The notes under the pieces were generated by a model. The model searched no databases. It saw nothing but the letters and a program-made list of their open reading frames with translations, and was not told where the DNA came from. Of a DNA stretch of 64,000 bases, positions 52,331-61,701 are shown in pieces (position 1 is the stretch's first letter; every line of letters begins with the position of its first letter). The DNA lies in NCBI RefSeq assembly GCF_017876115.1, contig NZ_JAGINO010000026.1:38748-102747 (forward strand), given 5' to 3'. The position numbers and the translations under genes were made by a program. This stretch comes from Azospirillum picis (GTDB taxonomy: Bacteria > Pseudomonadota > Alphaproteobacteria > Azospirillales > Azospirillaceae).

Positions 52331-53731
52331 TCAGAGTTGCGCCCTGGAAGGCCGCGCTTCGCCCCATTCGGCGTCCGTTGGCGTGTTCAGGTCGCGGTCG
52401 AGGGTTTCGGGCAACGAGTAAGTGGCCAGAAACGACACCAGCATGGTGACGGCCATATAGATCGCCACGGGAATCCAGGAATTGCCGTACCAAGCCAGCA
52501 GGGAGGCGCACAGCAGCGGGGCGATGCCGCCGCCGATGATCGACGAGAACTCCCGCCCCAGCGTCACGCCGGCATAGCGGTAGCGGCTGCCGAAGATCTC
52601 GGGGAAAAAGCTCATATGCACGCCGGTCACTCCCTGGGCCGCAACCATATAGCCGAACACGATGATGGCGGTGATCAGGACCGGCGAACCGGTGTTGAGA
52701 CCGGGGAAGACGATGAATGGCGTAACGACGAGGATCCCTGTCAGCGCGAGCGTCATCCGGCGGCGTCCGAAACGATCGGACAGGCTGCCCGTCAGGAAGG
52801 CCGCGAAGGATGCGGCGATGGCAGCGGCAAGCTGGACCGGCGGGACGAAGTGCGTATCGACCCCCACCACATTGATCAGATAGGAGATCATAAAGACCTG
52901 ATAGGTGTAGGACTGGGTCGACACGCCCCAGTTCATCAGGATGACCTTGATGACGCTCTTCTTTCCATGCTTTGCAACGACCCTGAGCGGAGCCTGGTTC
53001 CGGACGTCCACCTTCTTCTTCAGCTCCGTGAACACGGGGCTTTCGGCGAGCTTCAGCCGGATGACGAAAGCGGCGATGGTGACGAGGATGCTGCTCCAGA
53101 AGATCGCGCGCCATCCCCAGCTCATCAGCATGTCGTCGGGAAGGCGCTGCACGCCGATCCAGGCGATGGCCCCCAGCGCCGTGCCGAAGGCCGCACCCAC
53201 CATGATCAGCGACGACAGCCGGCCACGCTGGCCGAGGGGTGCAGTTTCAGTCAGCAGCGTGGCGCCTCCCGACTGTTCGGCACCCGCCCCGAAGCCCTGG
53301 AAGAAGCGGCAGAGGACCAGCAGCAGCGGTGCCCAGATGCCCGCCGTCTCGTAGGTCGGCAGGCAGCCGATGGCGAAGGTCGCCCCGCCCATCAGGAACA
53401 GGGTGGTGACCAGCACCCATTTGCGGCCAAACTTCTCGCCGTAATGCGAGAAGAAGAGGCCGCCGAGCGGCCGGGCGAGAAAGCCGATGGCGTAGGCACC
53501 GAAGGCGGCGATGATGCCGGCCGCCGGAGAGATGGTCGGGAAGAACAGCTTGCTGAAGATCAGGGCGGAGGCCGTGCCGTAGATCACGAAATCGTAATTT
53601 TCGAGCATCGTGCCGATGAGACCCGCCAGTGCAGCCCGACGGACATTCTTGGCATCGGCAGGGGCATCGGCGGCAGCGTCGGCCCGGGCTATCTGTTCGG
53701 TTTCGGCGATGGAGCTGGATATCTGAGACAT
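52331..53731 (-). CDS. MHS-family metabolite:proton symporter
   Basis: A 466-residue MFS protein of the MHS branch, with LENYDFVIYGTASALIF at about 43-59, GEKFGRKWVL and RFFQGFGAGAEQSGG. About 30 N-terminal residues precede the first membrane segment. It is probably the importer for the sugar-acid island and is transcribed with the 2-hydroxyacid dehydrogenase upstream (167-bp gap). Confidence 0.88.
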   Translation of the reverse strand: MSQISSSIAETEQIARADAAADAPADAKNVRRAALAGLIGTMLENYDFVIYGTASALIFSKLFFPTISPAAGIIAAFGAYAIGFLARPLGGLFFSHYGEKFGRKWVLVTTLFLMGGATFAIGCLPTYETAGIWAPLLLVLCRFFQGFGAGAEQSGGATLLTETAPLGQRGRLSSLIMVGAAFGTALGAIAWIGVQRLPDDMLMSWGWRAIFWSSILVTIAAFVIRLKLAESPVFTELKKKVDVRNQAPLRVVAKHGKKSVIKVILMNWGVSTQSYTYQVFMISYLINVVGVDTHFVPPVQLAAAIAASFAAFLTGSLSDRFGRRRMTLALTGILVVTPFIVFPGLNTGSPVLITAIIVFGYMVAAQGVTGVHMSFFPEIFGSRYRYAGVTLGREFSSIIGGGIAPLLCASLLAWYGNSWIPVAIYMAVTMLVSFLATYSLPETLDRDLNTPTDAEWGEARPSRAQL

Positions 53732-53898
53732 GTCCTGCTTCCTTCATCAACCACCACAGCGGTGGATCAATGAGCGCGCGGCCTGGGCCGCGCGATGATG
53801 GGGGCGCCGGGGGATGGACAAGCCGGCCGGTACGGCGCCAGCGGTTGGGCACGCCCGGGCTTGCCGTTGCGGAAGCCCGCGATGGTGTCAGCCGGCGT

Positions 53899-54939
53899 TC
53901 AGCGGGGACTGACCAGATTGCGCAACGGCTCTTCCGCCTTCAGCCGGGAAATGTTCGCGGCGACCTCGCGCACGCGGCCCTGGAAGGTCTGGGTGGTGAC
54001 GCCGGAGACATGCGGCGTCATCAGGATATTGTCGAGCGTGTCGAAGGGCAGCGGCGCCGGCCGGGCGTGGGCGCCGCCGTTCGGATACTGATACCACACG
54101 TCGATGACGGCACCGCCGATGCGGCGTTCCTTCAGCGCACCGTAAAGCGCCTCGGGGTCGACCAGCGGGCCGCGGCTGACATTGACCAGCAATGCATCGG
54201 GCTTCATCGCCGCAAGCTGCGCCCTGCCGATGAGGTGGCGGGTTTCCGGCAACAGCGGAAGGCACAGCACCACGATATCGCTCTCCGCGAGCAGGCGGTC
54301 GAGACCGTCGGTGCCGGCGACCCAGCTCAACCCCTCCCCTTCGGCCCTCGCCGGCCGCGAGGTGACCGCGACACCAGAAGCGCCGAATGCCCGCATCAAC
54401 TGCCAGACACGCGATCCGATGTGGCCGTACCCGACGATGCCGACGATGGCTCCGGCCAGCGAGCTCAATTGAGAGCGCTGCGATTCATAGACTGAGGAAT
54501 CCCAATGCCCCCGGCGCAGTTCGCGGTCCTGCTGCAAGAACTGGCGGCGCATGACGACGCTGGTCGCCGCAACATATTCGGCGATCGAGCATTCGTGGCA
54601 GAAGGTATTGGCACAGAGGACGCCATCGGGCAGCGCCTTGCCGTCGATGCCGTCATAGCCGGCGCCGCCGACATGGACCAGCCGAAGGGAATCGGCGGCG
54701 GCCCCCATCCTGGCCGTGAAGCGCGGCCCGACGAAGACATGGGCACCCGGCAGGTCAGCCGCCACCGCCGCCTCGTCGAAGGCAGGATGCCAGGACACGG
54801 CGGTGCCTGCAGGAAGCTGCGCTTCCATCAATGCACGGTGGGGCATGAAGTTGGCGTCGGCGACGACCACGCGGAGGGGGGACCCGGGCGGAGCGGCACC
54901 GCCGCTGGCCTGCGATTTTCCCTTGGGCATAGCACTCAT
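53899..54939 (-). CDS. D-isomer-specific 2-hydroxyacid dehydrogenase
   Basis: A 346-residue NAD(P)-dependent dehydrogenase. The Rossmann motif GIVGYGHIGSRVW is near residue 167. Catalytic residues follow the family pattern: R in NVSRGPLVD near 255, E in the ALKERRIGGAVIDVW segment, and H in MTPHVSG near 310. It could reduce a 2-keto sugar acid. GAGGGGG precedes the ATG at 54939. It is first in the minus-strand half of the sugar-acid island. Confidence 0.87.
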   Translation of the reverse strand: MSAMPKGKSQASGGAAPPGSPLRVVVADANFMPHRALMEAQLPAGTAVSWHPAFDEAAVAADLPGAHVFVGPRFTARMGAAADSLRLVHVGGAGYDGIDGKALPDGVLCANTFCHECSIAEYVAATSVVMRRQFLQQDRELRRGHWDSSVYESQRSQLSSLAGAIVGIVGYGHIGSRVWQLMRAFGASGVAVTSRPARAEGEGLSWVAGTDGLDRLLAESDIVVLCLPLLPETRHLIGRAQLAAMKPDALLVNVSRGPLVDPEALYGALKERRIGGAVIDVWYQYPNGGAHARPAPLPFDTLDNILMTPHVSGVTTQTFQGRVREVAANISRLKAEEPLRNLVSPR

Positions 54940-55140
54940 GATTCCCCCTCGAGATTATTTCCACCGGATTCCGTGGCGACCAGGCGCCGCGGTCAGCGGA
55001 ATGGATTGATAGACCGAGTCCGATGCCCTGTTCCGGTCTGCTCACACCACGGATGCTTCCTATCGTGGGCGGCAGCATAAGATCACTCATGCCGCCCTCA
55101 TCCTGGCGGTCCCCGCCGGACCAAGAGCCCGGACATTGGG

Positions 55141-55156
55141 CAATTGGTTTATTGGT
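55141..55156. promoter_or_regulatory. ACCAAT double repeat, copy 1
   Basis: CAATTGGTTTATTGGT; its reverse complement ACCAATAAACCAATTG matches 14 of 16 bases of copy 2. It lies about 200 bp before the 2-hydroxyacid dehydrogenase gene. Confidence 0.55.
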
Positions 55157-55517
55157 CTTTTGATCCATTGGATAGTGCAACGGGCAAGGGCGTGTCAATC
55201 GCATAACGCTGGATGCACAAAATGTTTTGTCGGCGTGCGACCGACGGTCGCAGGATGGCTTGATTGCAGGCCGTTGGGGTATCGCAGACGTAATCCGATG
55301 CCTTGCCCTCCCCCTCCTCGCCGTCGCCGGAACACTCGCGCATCACATGCCGTCCGCTTGCAGCGACACAGTCAAGCCTTTGATATTTTTACCTATTGAT
55401 CCAGGCAAGGCCGGCGTGCCGGCAATCGTCGGTGCCATGTGCCATCGGCACGGGCATCAAAACTGAACACGTCATGTTGACATGCCCACACAACCAGCTT
55501 ATCAATATTACCAGAAA

Positions 55518-55536
55518 ACCAATTGACCAATTGGTC
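55518..55536. promoter_or_regulatory. ACCAAT double repeat, copy 2
   Basis: ACCAATTGACCAATTGGTC includes the perfect palindrome ACCAATTGGT (55526-55535). It lies about 140 bp before the idonate dehydrogenase-like gene. FadR-subfamily operators often have TGGT/ACCA half-sites. Confidence 0.6.
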
Positions 55537-55671
55537 CTTTTTGCCGATTTCCGCCGCCGCCGGTGTCGAGCGGCTCAGACGCTACCCGACACATCCACCG
55601 GCTGGACAATCGGACTGCCCCTACACGATACGAGGCGCGATGGCGCGCCGTTGCCTTCCAGGAGAGACCAG

Positions 55672-56709
55672 ATGCGCGGTTGCGTTCTGCATGGACAAAA
55701 GGACCTTCGCCTTGAGACGCTCGACGAGCCGGCCCTGAAGCCGGGAGAGGTCCGCGTCAGGATCGCCGCTGGTGGCATCTGCGGGTCGGATCTCCATTAT
55801 TTCTTCGAAGGCCGGGTCGGCGATTTCAACGTCCGGGAGCCGATGGTCCTGGGCCACGAGATCAGCGGCGATGTCGTCGAGGTCGGCCCCGACGTCACCC
55901 GGACCAGGATCGGCGACCGCGTCGCCGTCAACCCCGGCAAGCCGTGCCGGACCTGCCCGCATTGCCTGGGCGGCCGGGAAAATCTCTGTGCCAACATGAT
56001 CTTCTTCGGCAGCGCCGCGCGCTTCCCGCATGTCCAGGGCGCCTTCCGCGAAACGCTGGTGGTGCGCGATTTCCAATGCTTTCCTGTGCCGGCCGACACG
56101 CCGCATACCAATCTGGTCTTCGCCGAACCCTTCGCCGTCGCCCTGCACGCGGTGGCGCAGGCCGGCAGCCTGCTCGGACGACGCGTGCTGATCACCGGTG
56201 CCGGGCCGATCGGCTGCCTGATCGCCGTCGCCGCGCGCCGGGCGGGGGCCGAACACGTCACCATCACCGACCTGTCCGACAAGCCGCTGGAGATCGCCGC
56301 CCGAATCGGCGCCCACGAAACGGTCAACGTCCTCGCCGACAGCGAAACCCCCAGCCGCTGGCAGGCCGACCGCGGCTGCTTCGACGTCTGCTTCGAAGCG
56401 TCCGGCAGTGCCAAGGCGGTAGAGACCTGCGTGCTCAGCACCCGTCCGGGCGGTGCCGTGGTCCAGGTCGGCATGCTAGCGCCCGGCCTTACCCCGATCC
56501 CGCTCAACCGCCTGCTCGCTAAGGAAGTGACGTTCAAGACCTCCTTCCGCTTCCATGAGGAATTCGCCTGGGCGGTGTCCGCCCTGACCACCGGCGGCGT
56601 CGACCTGTCGCCGCTGGCCACGGCACAGTTCCCGTTCGAGGCGGCGGCCGACGCGTTCGCCGCGGCACACGACCGCAACAGCAACATGAAAGTGCAGATC
56701 GTCTTCTGA
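55672..56709 (+). CDS. L-idonate 5-dehydrogenase-like zinc dehydrogenase
   Basis: A 345-residue medium-chain dehydrogenase. Catalytic zinc ligands are C37 (GGICGSDLHY), H62 and E63 (GHEISG). Structural zinc ligands are C92, C95, C98 and C106. GAGPIGCL binds NAD(P). The HYF motif after C37 and the overall pattern resemble IdnD, which oxidises L-idonate to 5-ketogluconate. The downstream IdnO-like SDR supports this. AGGAG lies upstream of the ATG at 55672. Confidence 0.82.
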   Translation: MRGCVLHGQKDLRLETLDEPALKPGEVRVRIAAGGICGSDLHYFFEGRVGDFNVREPMVLGHEISGDVVEVGPDVTRTRIGDRVAVNPGKPCRTCPHCLGGRENLCANMIFFGSAARFPHVQGAFRETLVVRDFQCFPVPADTPHTNLVFAEPFAVALHAVAQAGSLLGRRVLITGAGPIGCLIAVAARRAGAEHVTITDLSDKPLEIAARIGAHETVNVLADSETPSRWQADRGCFDVCFEASGSAKAVETCVLSTRPGGAVVQVGMLAPGLTPIPLNRLLAKEVTFKTSFRFHEEFAWAVSALTTGGVDLSPLATAQFPFEAAADAFAAAHDRNSNMKVQIVF

Positions 56710-56799
56710 TCCGGCGACGCCGTGCCGCGGCACGGCGCATCCCCGCCTCCGGTGGGACCGCCCCGATCGGGCAGTCCACCCATCCATTGCGAGCGCTCC

Positions 56800-57999
56800 A
56801 TGAAAATCACGCAGTTGGAAACACTGAGGACGGACGAGTTCTCCAACGTCGTCTGGGTCCGCGTCCACACCGATGCCGGCATCGTCGGCCTCGGCGAGAC
56901 CTTCTACGGCGCCGGCGCGGTCGAGGCGCACATCCATGACGTCCTGGCCGCCCGCCTGCTCGGAATGGACCCGTTGCGCATCGAGGCCCATGCCCGCGAG
57001 TTGGTGAACCTGCCGATGGCGCAGTCCTCGACCGGCGCCGAATACCGCGCCGCGTCGGCCATCGACCTCGCATTGTGGGACATTCTCGGCAAGGTCTGCG
57101 GCCAGCCGGTGCACCAGATGCTGGGCGGGCTCTGCCACGACCGGGTGCCGGTCTACAACACCTGCGCCGGCTACGGCTATGTGCGCTCCAACAAGATCAA
57201 GCCGGTCGACACCTGGAACCTGGGCTCAAGTGAGGGACCGTACGAGGATCTGAACGGCTTCATGACCGATGCCGGCCGGCTGGCGGAAAGCCTGCTGGAG
57301 CAAGGCATCACCGGCATGAAGATCTGGCCGTTCGATCCGGCCGCCATCGCCAACGACGGCCGTTTCATCACCGCCGAGCAGATGAAGCGCGCCGTCGAAC
57401 CGTTCGAGAAGATCCGCAAGGCGGTGGGTGACCGCATGCAGATCATGGTCGAATTCCACTGCCTGTGGAACCTGCCGACCGTCAAGAAGATCGCCCGCGT
57501 CCTCGAAGACTACGATCCCACCTGGTACGAGGATCCGATCCGCATGAACTCGGTCAATGCGCTGACCGAGCTGGCCACCTCGACCAGCGTGCCGATCTGC
57601 GCCTCGGAAACGCTGGGATCGCGCTTCCCCTACAAGGACATGCTGGAAGCCGGCGCCATCGGCGTGGTGATGACCGATCTGGTGTGGACCGGCGGCCTCA
57701 CCGAGGGCCGCAAGATCGCCTCGCTCGCCGACACCTACCATCGCCCCTACGCCCCGCACGACTGCACCGGCCCGGTCGCCTATGTCGCCGCGGTCCACTC
57801 CTCGCTGTCGACCCCGAACACGCTGATCCAGGAGTCGGTGAGGGCCTTCTACACCGGCTGGTACACCGAAATCGTCACCGAGGTGCCCCGCATCATCGAC
57901 GGCCATGTCCTGCCGATGGAAGGACCGGGGCTCGGCACCGAACTGCTGCCGGCCGTCTTTGAGCGTCCCGATCTGCGGGTTCGCCGCACAAGCCTCTAA
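56800..57999 (+). CDS. Enolase-superfamily sugar-acid dehydratase (mandelate racemase-like)
   Basis: A 399-residue enolase-superfamily protein. The capping domain is at about 1-125 and a barrel follows with GMKIWPFD (catalytic lysine region), MVEFHCLWN, WYEDPIRMN and CASETLGSR (acidic metal ligands), and APHDCTGPVAY (catalytic histidine region). It probably dehydrates a sugar acid to a 2-keto-3-deoxy acid. The exact substrate (gluconate, galactonate, idonate) cannot be read from sequence. It is 90 bp after the dehydrogenase and 15 bp before the SDR. Confidence 0.83.
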   Translation: MKITQLETLRTDEFSNVVWVRVHTDAGIVGLGETFYGAGAVEAHIHDVLAARLLGMDPLRIEAHARELVNLPMAQSSTGAEYRAASAIDLALWDILGKVCGQPVHQMLGGLCHDRVPVYNTCAGYGYVRSNKIKPVDTWNLGSSEGPYEDLNGFMTDAGRLAESLLEQGITGMKIWPFDPAAIANDGRFITAEQMKRAVEPFEKIRKAVGDRMQIMVEFHCLWNLPTVKKIARVLEDYDPTWYEDPIRMNSVNALTELATSTSVPICASETLGSRFPYKDMLEAGAIGVVMTDLVWTGGLTEGRKIASLADTYHRPYAPHDCTGPVAYVAAVHSSLSTPNTLIQESVRAFYTGWYTEIVTEVPRIIDGHVLPMEGPGLGTELLPAVFERPDLRVRRTSL

Positions 58000-58014
58000 C
58001 CGGAAGAAGCCACC

Positions 58015-58779
58015 ATGACGACCATGTTCGATCTGAGCGGAAAAACCGCCCTCGTCACCGGATCGGCCCGCGGGCTGGGCAACACCATCGCCGAAGGGCT
58101 GGCCGAGGCCGGTGCTGCGATCATCCTCAGCGACATCAACCCCGATTCCCTTGCCGATGCTGCGGCCAGGGCGCGCGACAAGGGCTATGCCGTCCATGAA
58201 TCCGCCTTCGACGTGACGGACGAGAACGCCGTAGCGAAGGCCTTCGCCCGGTTCGACGAGCAGGGGATTTCCGTCGACATCCTGGTCAACAACGCCGGCA
58301 TCCAGATCCGAAGCCCGCTGGTCGATTTCCCGGTGGACGACTTCCGCAAGGTCGTCGACACCAACCTGACCAGCGCGTTCGTCGTCGGGCGCGAAGCCGG
58401 CCGCCGCATGGTGGCGCGGCGCGCGGGCAAGATCATCAACATCGGCTCCCTGACCAGCGAGCAGGCGCGGGTCACCGTGGCACCCTATGCCGCCGCCAAG
58501 GGCGGCATCCGCCTCCTCACGAAATCGATGACGGCGGAATGGGCGGAGTTCAACGTCCAGATCAACGCCATCGGTCCGGGCTACATCGTCACTGAAATGA
58601 ACAAGCCCCTGATCGAGAACGAGGAGTTCGACGGCTGGGTGAAGAAGCGCACACCTGCCCGCCGCTGGGGCAATCCGGCGGATCTGGTCGGCACTGCGGT
58701 GTTCCTCGCCTCGTCGGCTTCCGATTTCGTCAACGGGCAGCTAATCTTCGTCGATGGCGGCTTCATGGCCATCTACTGA
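58015..58779 (+). CDS. Gluconate 5-dehydrogenase-like SDR
   Basis: A 254-residue short-chain dehydrogenase with cofactor motif TGSARGLG (15-22), NNAG (92-95), and catalytic S145, Y158 and K162 (YAAAK). The pattern IIINIGSLTSEQARVTVAPYAAAKGG resembles IdnO, which reduces 5-ketogluconate to gluconate. With the IdnD-like enzyme it would complete conversion of idonate to gluconate. Confidence 0.85.
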   Translation: MTTMFDLSGKTALVTGSARGLGNTIAEGLAEAGAAIILSDINPDSLADAAARARDKGYAVHESAFDVTDENAVAKAFARFDEQGISVDILVNNAGIQIRSPLVDFPVDDFRKVVDTNLTSAFVVGREAGRRMVARRAGKIINIGSLTSEQARVTVAPYAAAKGGIRLLTKSMTAEWAEFNVQINAIGPGYIVTEMNKPLIENEEFDGWVKKRTPARRWGNPADLVGTAVFLASSASDFVNGQLIFVDGGFMAIY

Positions 58780-58793
58780 TCTCTCGACCTCCC

Positions 58794-58825
58794 GTCCCCG
58801 CCGGGCGGCGATGCCGGGCGGGGAC
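58794..58825 (+). terminator. Hairpin after the idnO-like gene
   Basis: GTCCCCGCC (58794-58802) pairs with GGCGGGGAC (58817-58825). No T-run follows. It may separate the catabolic genes from the gntR transcript. Confidence 0.45.
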
Positions 58826-59006
58826 GTCGCCGAACCGCTGGCGCCGGCACCTCTGACCGAGCACGTAACCTTCTCCCGCCCGACGCGGTTATCCGATGGA
58901 AGCAACGCATCTCCGGCAGGGCATGCGATTGACTCGGCAGCCAAGGATGCCTAAAGGATTGGAGCGACGGTAAACCAGCGAACCAGTTCGGTGATCGGAG
59001 AGTGGC

Positions 59007-59837
59007 ATGGATGATCCTGATTACGATGTCTCCCGCCACTTTCAAAAGATCAAGATCCGGCGTCCGCCCGACATCATCATCGAGCAGATCAGCGATCTGA
59101 TCGCCCGCCGGATCATCAAGGCCGGCCAGAAGCTGCCGGCCGAAAGGGTGCTTGCGGAGCGTTTCGACGTCAGCCGCGGCACGGTGCGCGAGGCTTTGCG
59201 CCGCCTGGAGTTTTTCGGGATCGTCCGCACGTCGCCGCAGAGCGGAACGGTGGTGGAAAATCTCAGCGAGCATGTGCTGATCGGCCTCATCAGCAACATC
59301 CTGAACGCCGGCGACACCAGCCCGGAGATGCTGATCGAGGTGCGTGGCGCGCTGGAGGCATTGTCCGCCCGGCTGGCGACCGAACGTGCCCATGCTGGAC
59401 AGATCGCTGAAATCCGCAAGGCCCAGCAACGCATGCGCGAGCAGGCCGAGGCCAACGCCTACACGCTGGAAGAAGATCTGCTGTTTCACCTGAAGGTGGC
59501 CGAAGCGACCAACAACAACCTCCTCCGGTCGTTGATCGCCCTGATGGGCCCCGACGTGCTGCGCTTCTCGCATCAGCATGCCACCTACAAGGACGGCCGC
59601 ATGCATGCTGCGGCCAACGAGCATGATGCGATCATCGCGGCCATCGAAAGCGGTCAGCCCGACGAAGCCGAAAAGCTGATGAAGCAGCATATCGATAAGT
59701 CCTACGAGCATTACCGCCGTGACGGAAATACCGACGCCCCGCCGGAGGACGGCGATGCGGAGTCCGAGAAGCCGGTTCGCAAGCGGCGCTCCAACAGGCT
59801 GCCGAAAGACACCCTTACCGGCACGGGGCGGTTGTGA
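59007..59837 (+). CDS. GntR-family (FadR subfamily) regulator
   Basis: A 276-residue regulator with a winged helix-turn-helix at about 22-88 (QKLPAERVLAERFDVSRGTVREALRRLEFFGIV), followed by an FCD effector domain (LFHLKVAEATNNNLL; NEHDAIIAAIESGQPDEAEKLMKQHI). A basic, low-complexity tail of about 40 residues follows. GGAG lies six bases before the ATG at 59007. It is the likely controller of the sugar-acid island. Confidence 0.9.
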   Translation: MDDPDYDVSRHFQKIKIRRPPDIIIEQISDLIARRIIKAGQKLPAERVLAERFDVSRGTVREALRRLEFFGIVRTSPQSGTVVENLSEHVLIGLISNILNAGDTSPEMLIEVRGALEALSARLATERAHAGQIAEIRKAQQRMREQAEANAYTLEEDLLFHLKVAEATNNNLLRSLIALMGPDVLRFSHQHATYKDGRMHAAANEHDAIIAAIESGQPDEAEKLMKQHIDKSYEHYRRDGNTDAPPEDGDAESEKPVRKRRSNRLPKDTLTGTGRL

Positions 59838-59876
59838 TCCGCTTGCCTTTTATGGTGGTCAGACGAGGTCACGGAG

Positions 59877-59990
59877 ATGCGCGTCCGGCAGCCGTATCAG
59901 GGCGCGATGTTTAGCTACGGGTCGGTGGAGGAGCGGATTCCGGCCAAGCATCCGCTGCGGGCGATCCGGGGCGATGGTCGATGAGGCGAT
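59877..59990 (+). pseudogene. N-terminal remnant of an IS5/IS1182-type transposase
   Basis: MRVRQPYQGAMFSYGSVEER, then IPAKHPLRAIR, followed by a one-base shift into AMVDEAM. It is the same transposase family as the fragment at 50988-51107. It ends abruptly and cannot be functional. Confidence 0.7.
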
Positions 59991-60052
59991 GTGGTCCCCG
60001 TTTCCCGGACAGTCGGACAAGCTTGGTTCGGCCAGGACGCAGGACGGCCCCG

Positions 60053-60298
60053 ATGCCGGGAAAACGGACACGGTAGTCGGCGGAGTTCAAGGTGAAGGCG
60101 GGGCTGGAGGCAATCCGGGGCGGTCTGACGGTGATGGGTCTACCTGCACGCCTTCGAAACCGGCAGTGAAGCCAAGGCCCGGATTGGGCGCCGGATCGAT
60201 CATTACAACGCCGACCATTCGCGTTCGGCGCTCGACGGCACAACCCCGGACGAGGCCTATCAGGGCCCCTCGGATCAGATCGGGTTGGCGGCATAATT
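60053..60298 (+). pseudogene. IS3-family transposase remnant with internal deletion
   Basis: The left part reads MPGKRTR, a TAG stop, then SAEFKVKAGLEAIRGGLTV, like the start of an IS3 OrfA. The right part, in another frame, reads VYLHAFETGSEAKARIG, then HYNADHSRSALDGTTPDEAY, like the end of an IS3 OrfB integrase. Everything between, over 300 codons, is missing. It is a clear dead element. Confidence 0.75.
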
Positions 60299-60312
60299 GT
60301 TTGGTTGCGGAA

Positions 60313-60456
60313 CGTTGTTGGGAGATCGAGCGGACTTTCGGGTGGATGACCTGCTGGAGACGCCTGGTTCGAGATTATGAAGCTCGGATCGATGTCTCCG
60401 GCGGCATGATACAGCTCGCCATGGCAAGCCTCCTACTTCGACGAGTCTGCCACTGA
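60313..60456 (+). pseudogene. C-terminal remnant of an IS5-family transposase
   Basis: CWEIERTFGWMTCWRRLVRD, then YEARIDVSGGMIQLAMASLL and a stop, matches the C-terminal DDE region of IS5/IS427-type transposases (VERTFAWL-RCRRL-KDYE). The sequence just after, GGTTGTCAAACGGGTTC, may be the terminal repeat of the lost element. Confidence 0.65.
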
Positions 60457-60609
60457 AGCGGTTGTCAAACGGGTTCTAAGGGCAATCACTCGCCCGACAA
60501 GCACAGCAAGGCAAAATTTTCTCGCCCATGAAGCCGAATGAAGTTGATTATGGGGCAAAATCAACCAGGATTTAATATTTATGACGCCAACACAGCCATC
60601 GACGGCCCA
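60457..60609. other. AT-richer gap after the IS remnants
   Basis: No gene is supported. Base composition is less GC-rich than in the flanks, in line with decayed mobile-element sequence. Confidence 0.4.
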
Positions 60610-61701
60610 TCAACGCACAGGTTCTCCCAGGCTCAGCATAAGACGGTTGGCCCAAGCGAAGATCGCAACTGCCAGGATCAGGTCGAGAATCTCACCATCC
60701 TCCAACCCAGCCTGACGTAGCGCCGCGACGTCCTCCATTGTCAGGGCGGTGGGGGTCACGGTCAGACGAGCGGAGGCACGCGCAATGGCCTGTTCGCGCG
60801 GGTCGTCCAGACCGGCGATCCCCCGCGTGAACAGCGCGTCGATCAACTCCCTGCGTCCGGTCAGTTCAACGAACCGGCGGGCATGGACCGACGCGCAATA
60901 GACGCAGCCGTTCAGCACCGACTCAACGGCGGTCGCCAGTTCGCGCTCCGCCCGCGGCAGGCCGCGTGGGGCGTACATGATGCCGTTGAACAGCGGCGTG
61001 CGATGGAGGAGCGCCTCCGGCTCGTGCGCCAGCACCAGCGAATAGGCGCCGATTGCAATATTGGACGGCGTCACTGCCAACGCCACGCGCTGCTCCTCGC
61101 TGGCCTCCTCAAGCGCCACCGGGGCAAGCCAGGGCTTCCAGTCCAGGAGGTCGATGGTGAAACCGATCGCCGGATCGGCCGGAACGGGTGCCGCGAACGC
61201 CAGATCGGCTTGCGACTGGTCCTCACCTCCCGCCTCTAGCGCTTGCAGTCCGGCCAGCAAGCGGGCCTGATAATTCACAAGTGCGATCAACTGCGACAGC
61301 GCGACGATGCCGTGGGCGTCCAGCCCTGCATCCTCCAACACACGCAGATGCTCCGGCCGGGAATCGCGTGGCGAAAGCGTGACGCGCTCGGCGTGGGCGA
61401 TCAGGGCCGGGCGGGCAACGGCGCCAACGGCAAGCCTGCGGTAATGGGCGGCAAGTGCCTCGTTTCTGGCCAGCGTGGCAATGCGCTCCGCCACCGCGGC
61501 ACGCTCGGCGGCGGGAAACAGACCGGGCCGCCCCGGCGACAGCAGGGCGTCGTGCGCCGCTTGGGTGCGGGAGCGCACTTCCGCTCGGCGGGCGCGCAAC
61601 GCCAGCAGAGGGGAGGCATCGGACAGGCCGGCCAGCCGGTCGATCAAGTCGGGCGCTACGTGAGCGATATCACCGACGGCGTCGATGGTGGTTGCGCTCA
61701 T
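60610..61701 (-). CDS. CMD/AhpD-domain protein, probable fusion of two peroxidase-related domains
   Basis: A 363-residue protein. The N-terminal half (about 10-175) resembles the carboxymuconolactone decarboxylase-like proteins often found beside alkylhydroperoxidase genes. The C-terminal half (about 190-363) has the AhpD-type motif NGCVYCASVHARRF near 268. In related clusters these are usually two adjacent genes. The ATG at 61701 overlaps the stop of the flavoprotein gene (TGATG). A role in peroxide handling or a redox side reaction is inferred. Confidence 0.75.
   Translation of the reverse strand: MSATTIDAVGDIAHVAPDLIDRLAGLSDASPLLALRARRAEVRSRTQAAHDALLSPGRPGLFPAAERAAVAERIATLARNEALAAHYRRLAVGAVARPALIAHAERVTLSPRDSRPEHLRVLEDAGLDAHGIVALSQLIALVNYQARLLAGLQALEAGGEDQSQADLAFAAPVPADPAIGFTIDLLDWKPWLAPVALEEASEEQRVALAVTPSNIAIGAYSLVLAHEPEALLHRTPLFNGIMYAPRGLPRAERELATAVESVLNGCVYCASVHARRFVELTGRRELIDALFTRGIAGLDDPREQAIARASARLTVTPTALTMEDVAALRQAGLEDGEILDLILAVAIFAWANRLMLSLGEPVR

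Larger units (their letters stand above)
54940..55671. promoter_or_regulatory. 730-bp divergent regulatory region
   Basis: No gene is supported. The region is AT-richer than its surroundings and contains paired ACCAAT repeats at both ends (55141-55156 and 55518-55536). These lie in inverted orientation and would suit a GntR/FadR-type regulator, such as that encoded at 59007-59837. ATCCATTGGAT at 55163-55173 is a further small dyad. Confidence 0.55.

Noticed and set aside
54940..55671. Small genes in the long gap before the idonate genes
   Set aside because: Short frames have no ribosome site or domain and overlap the candidate operators.
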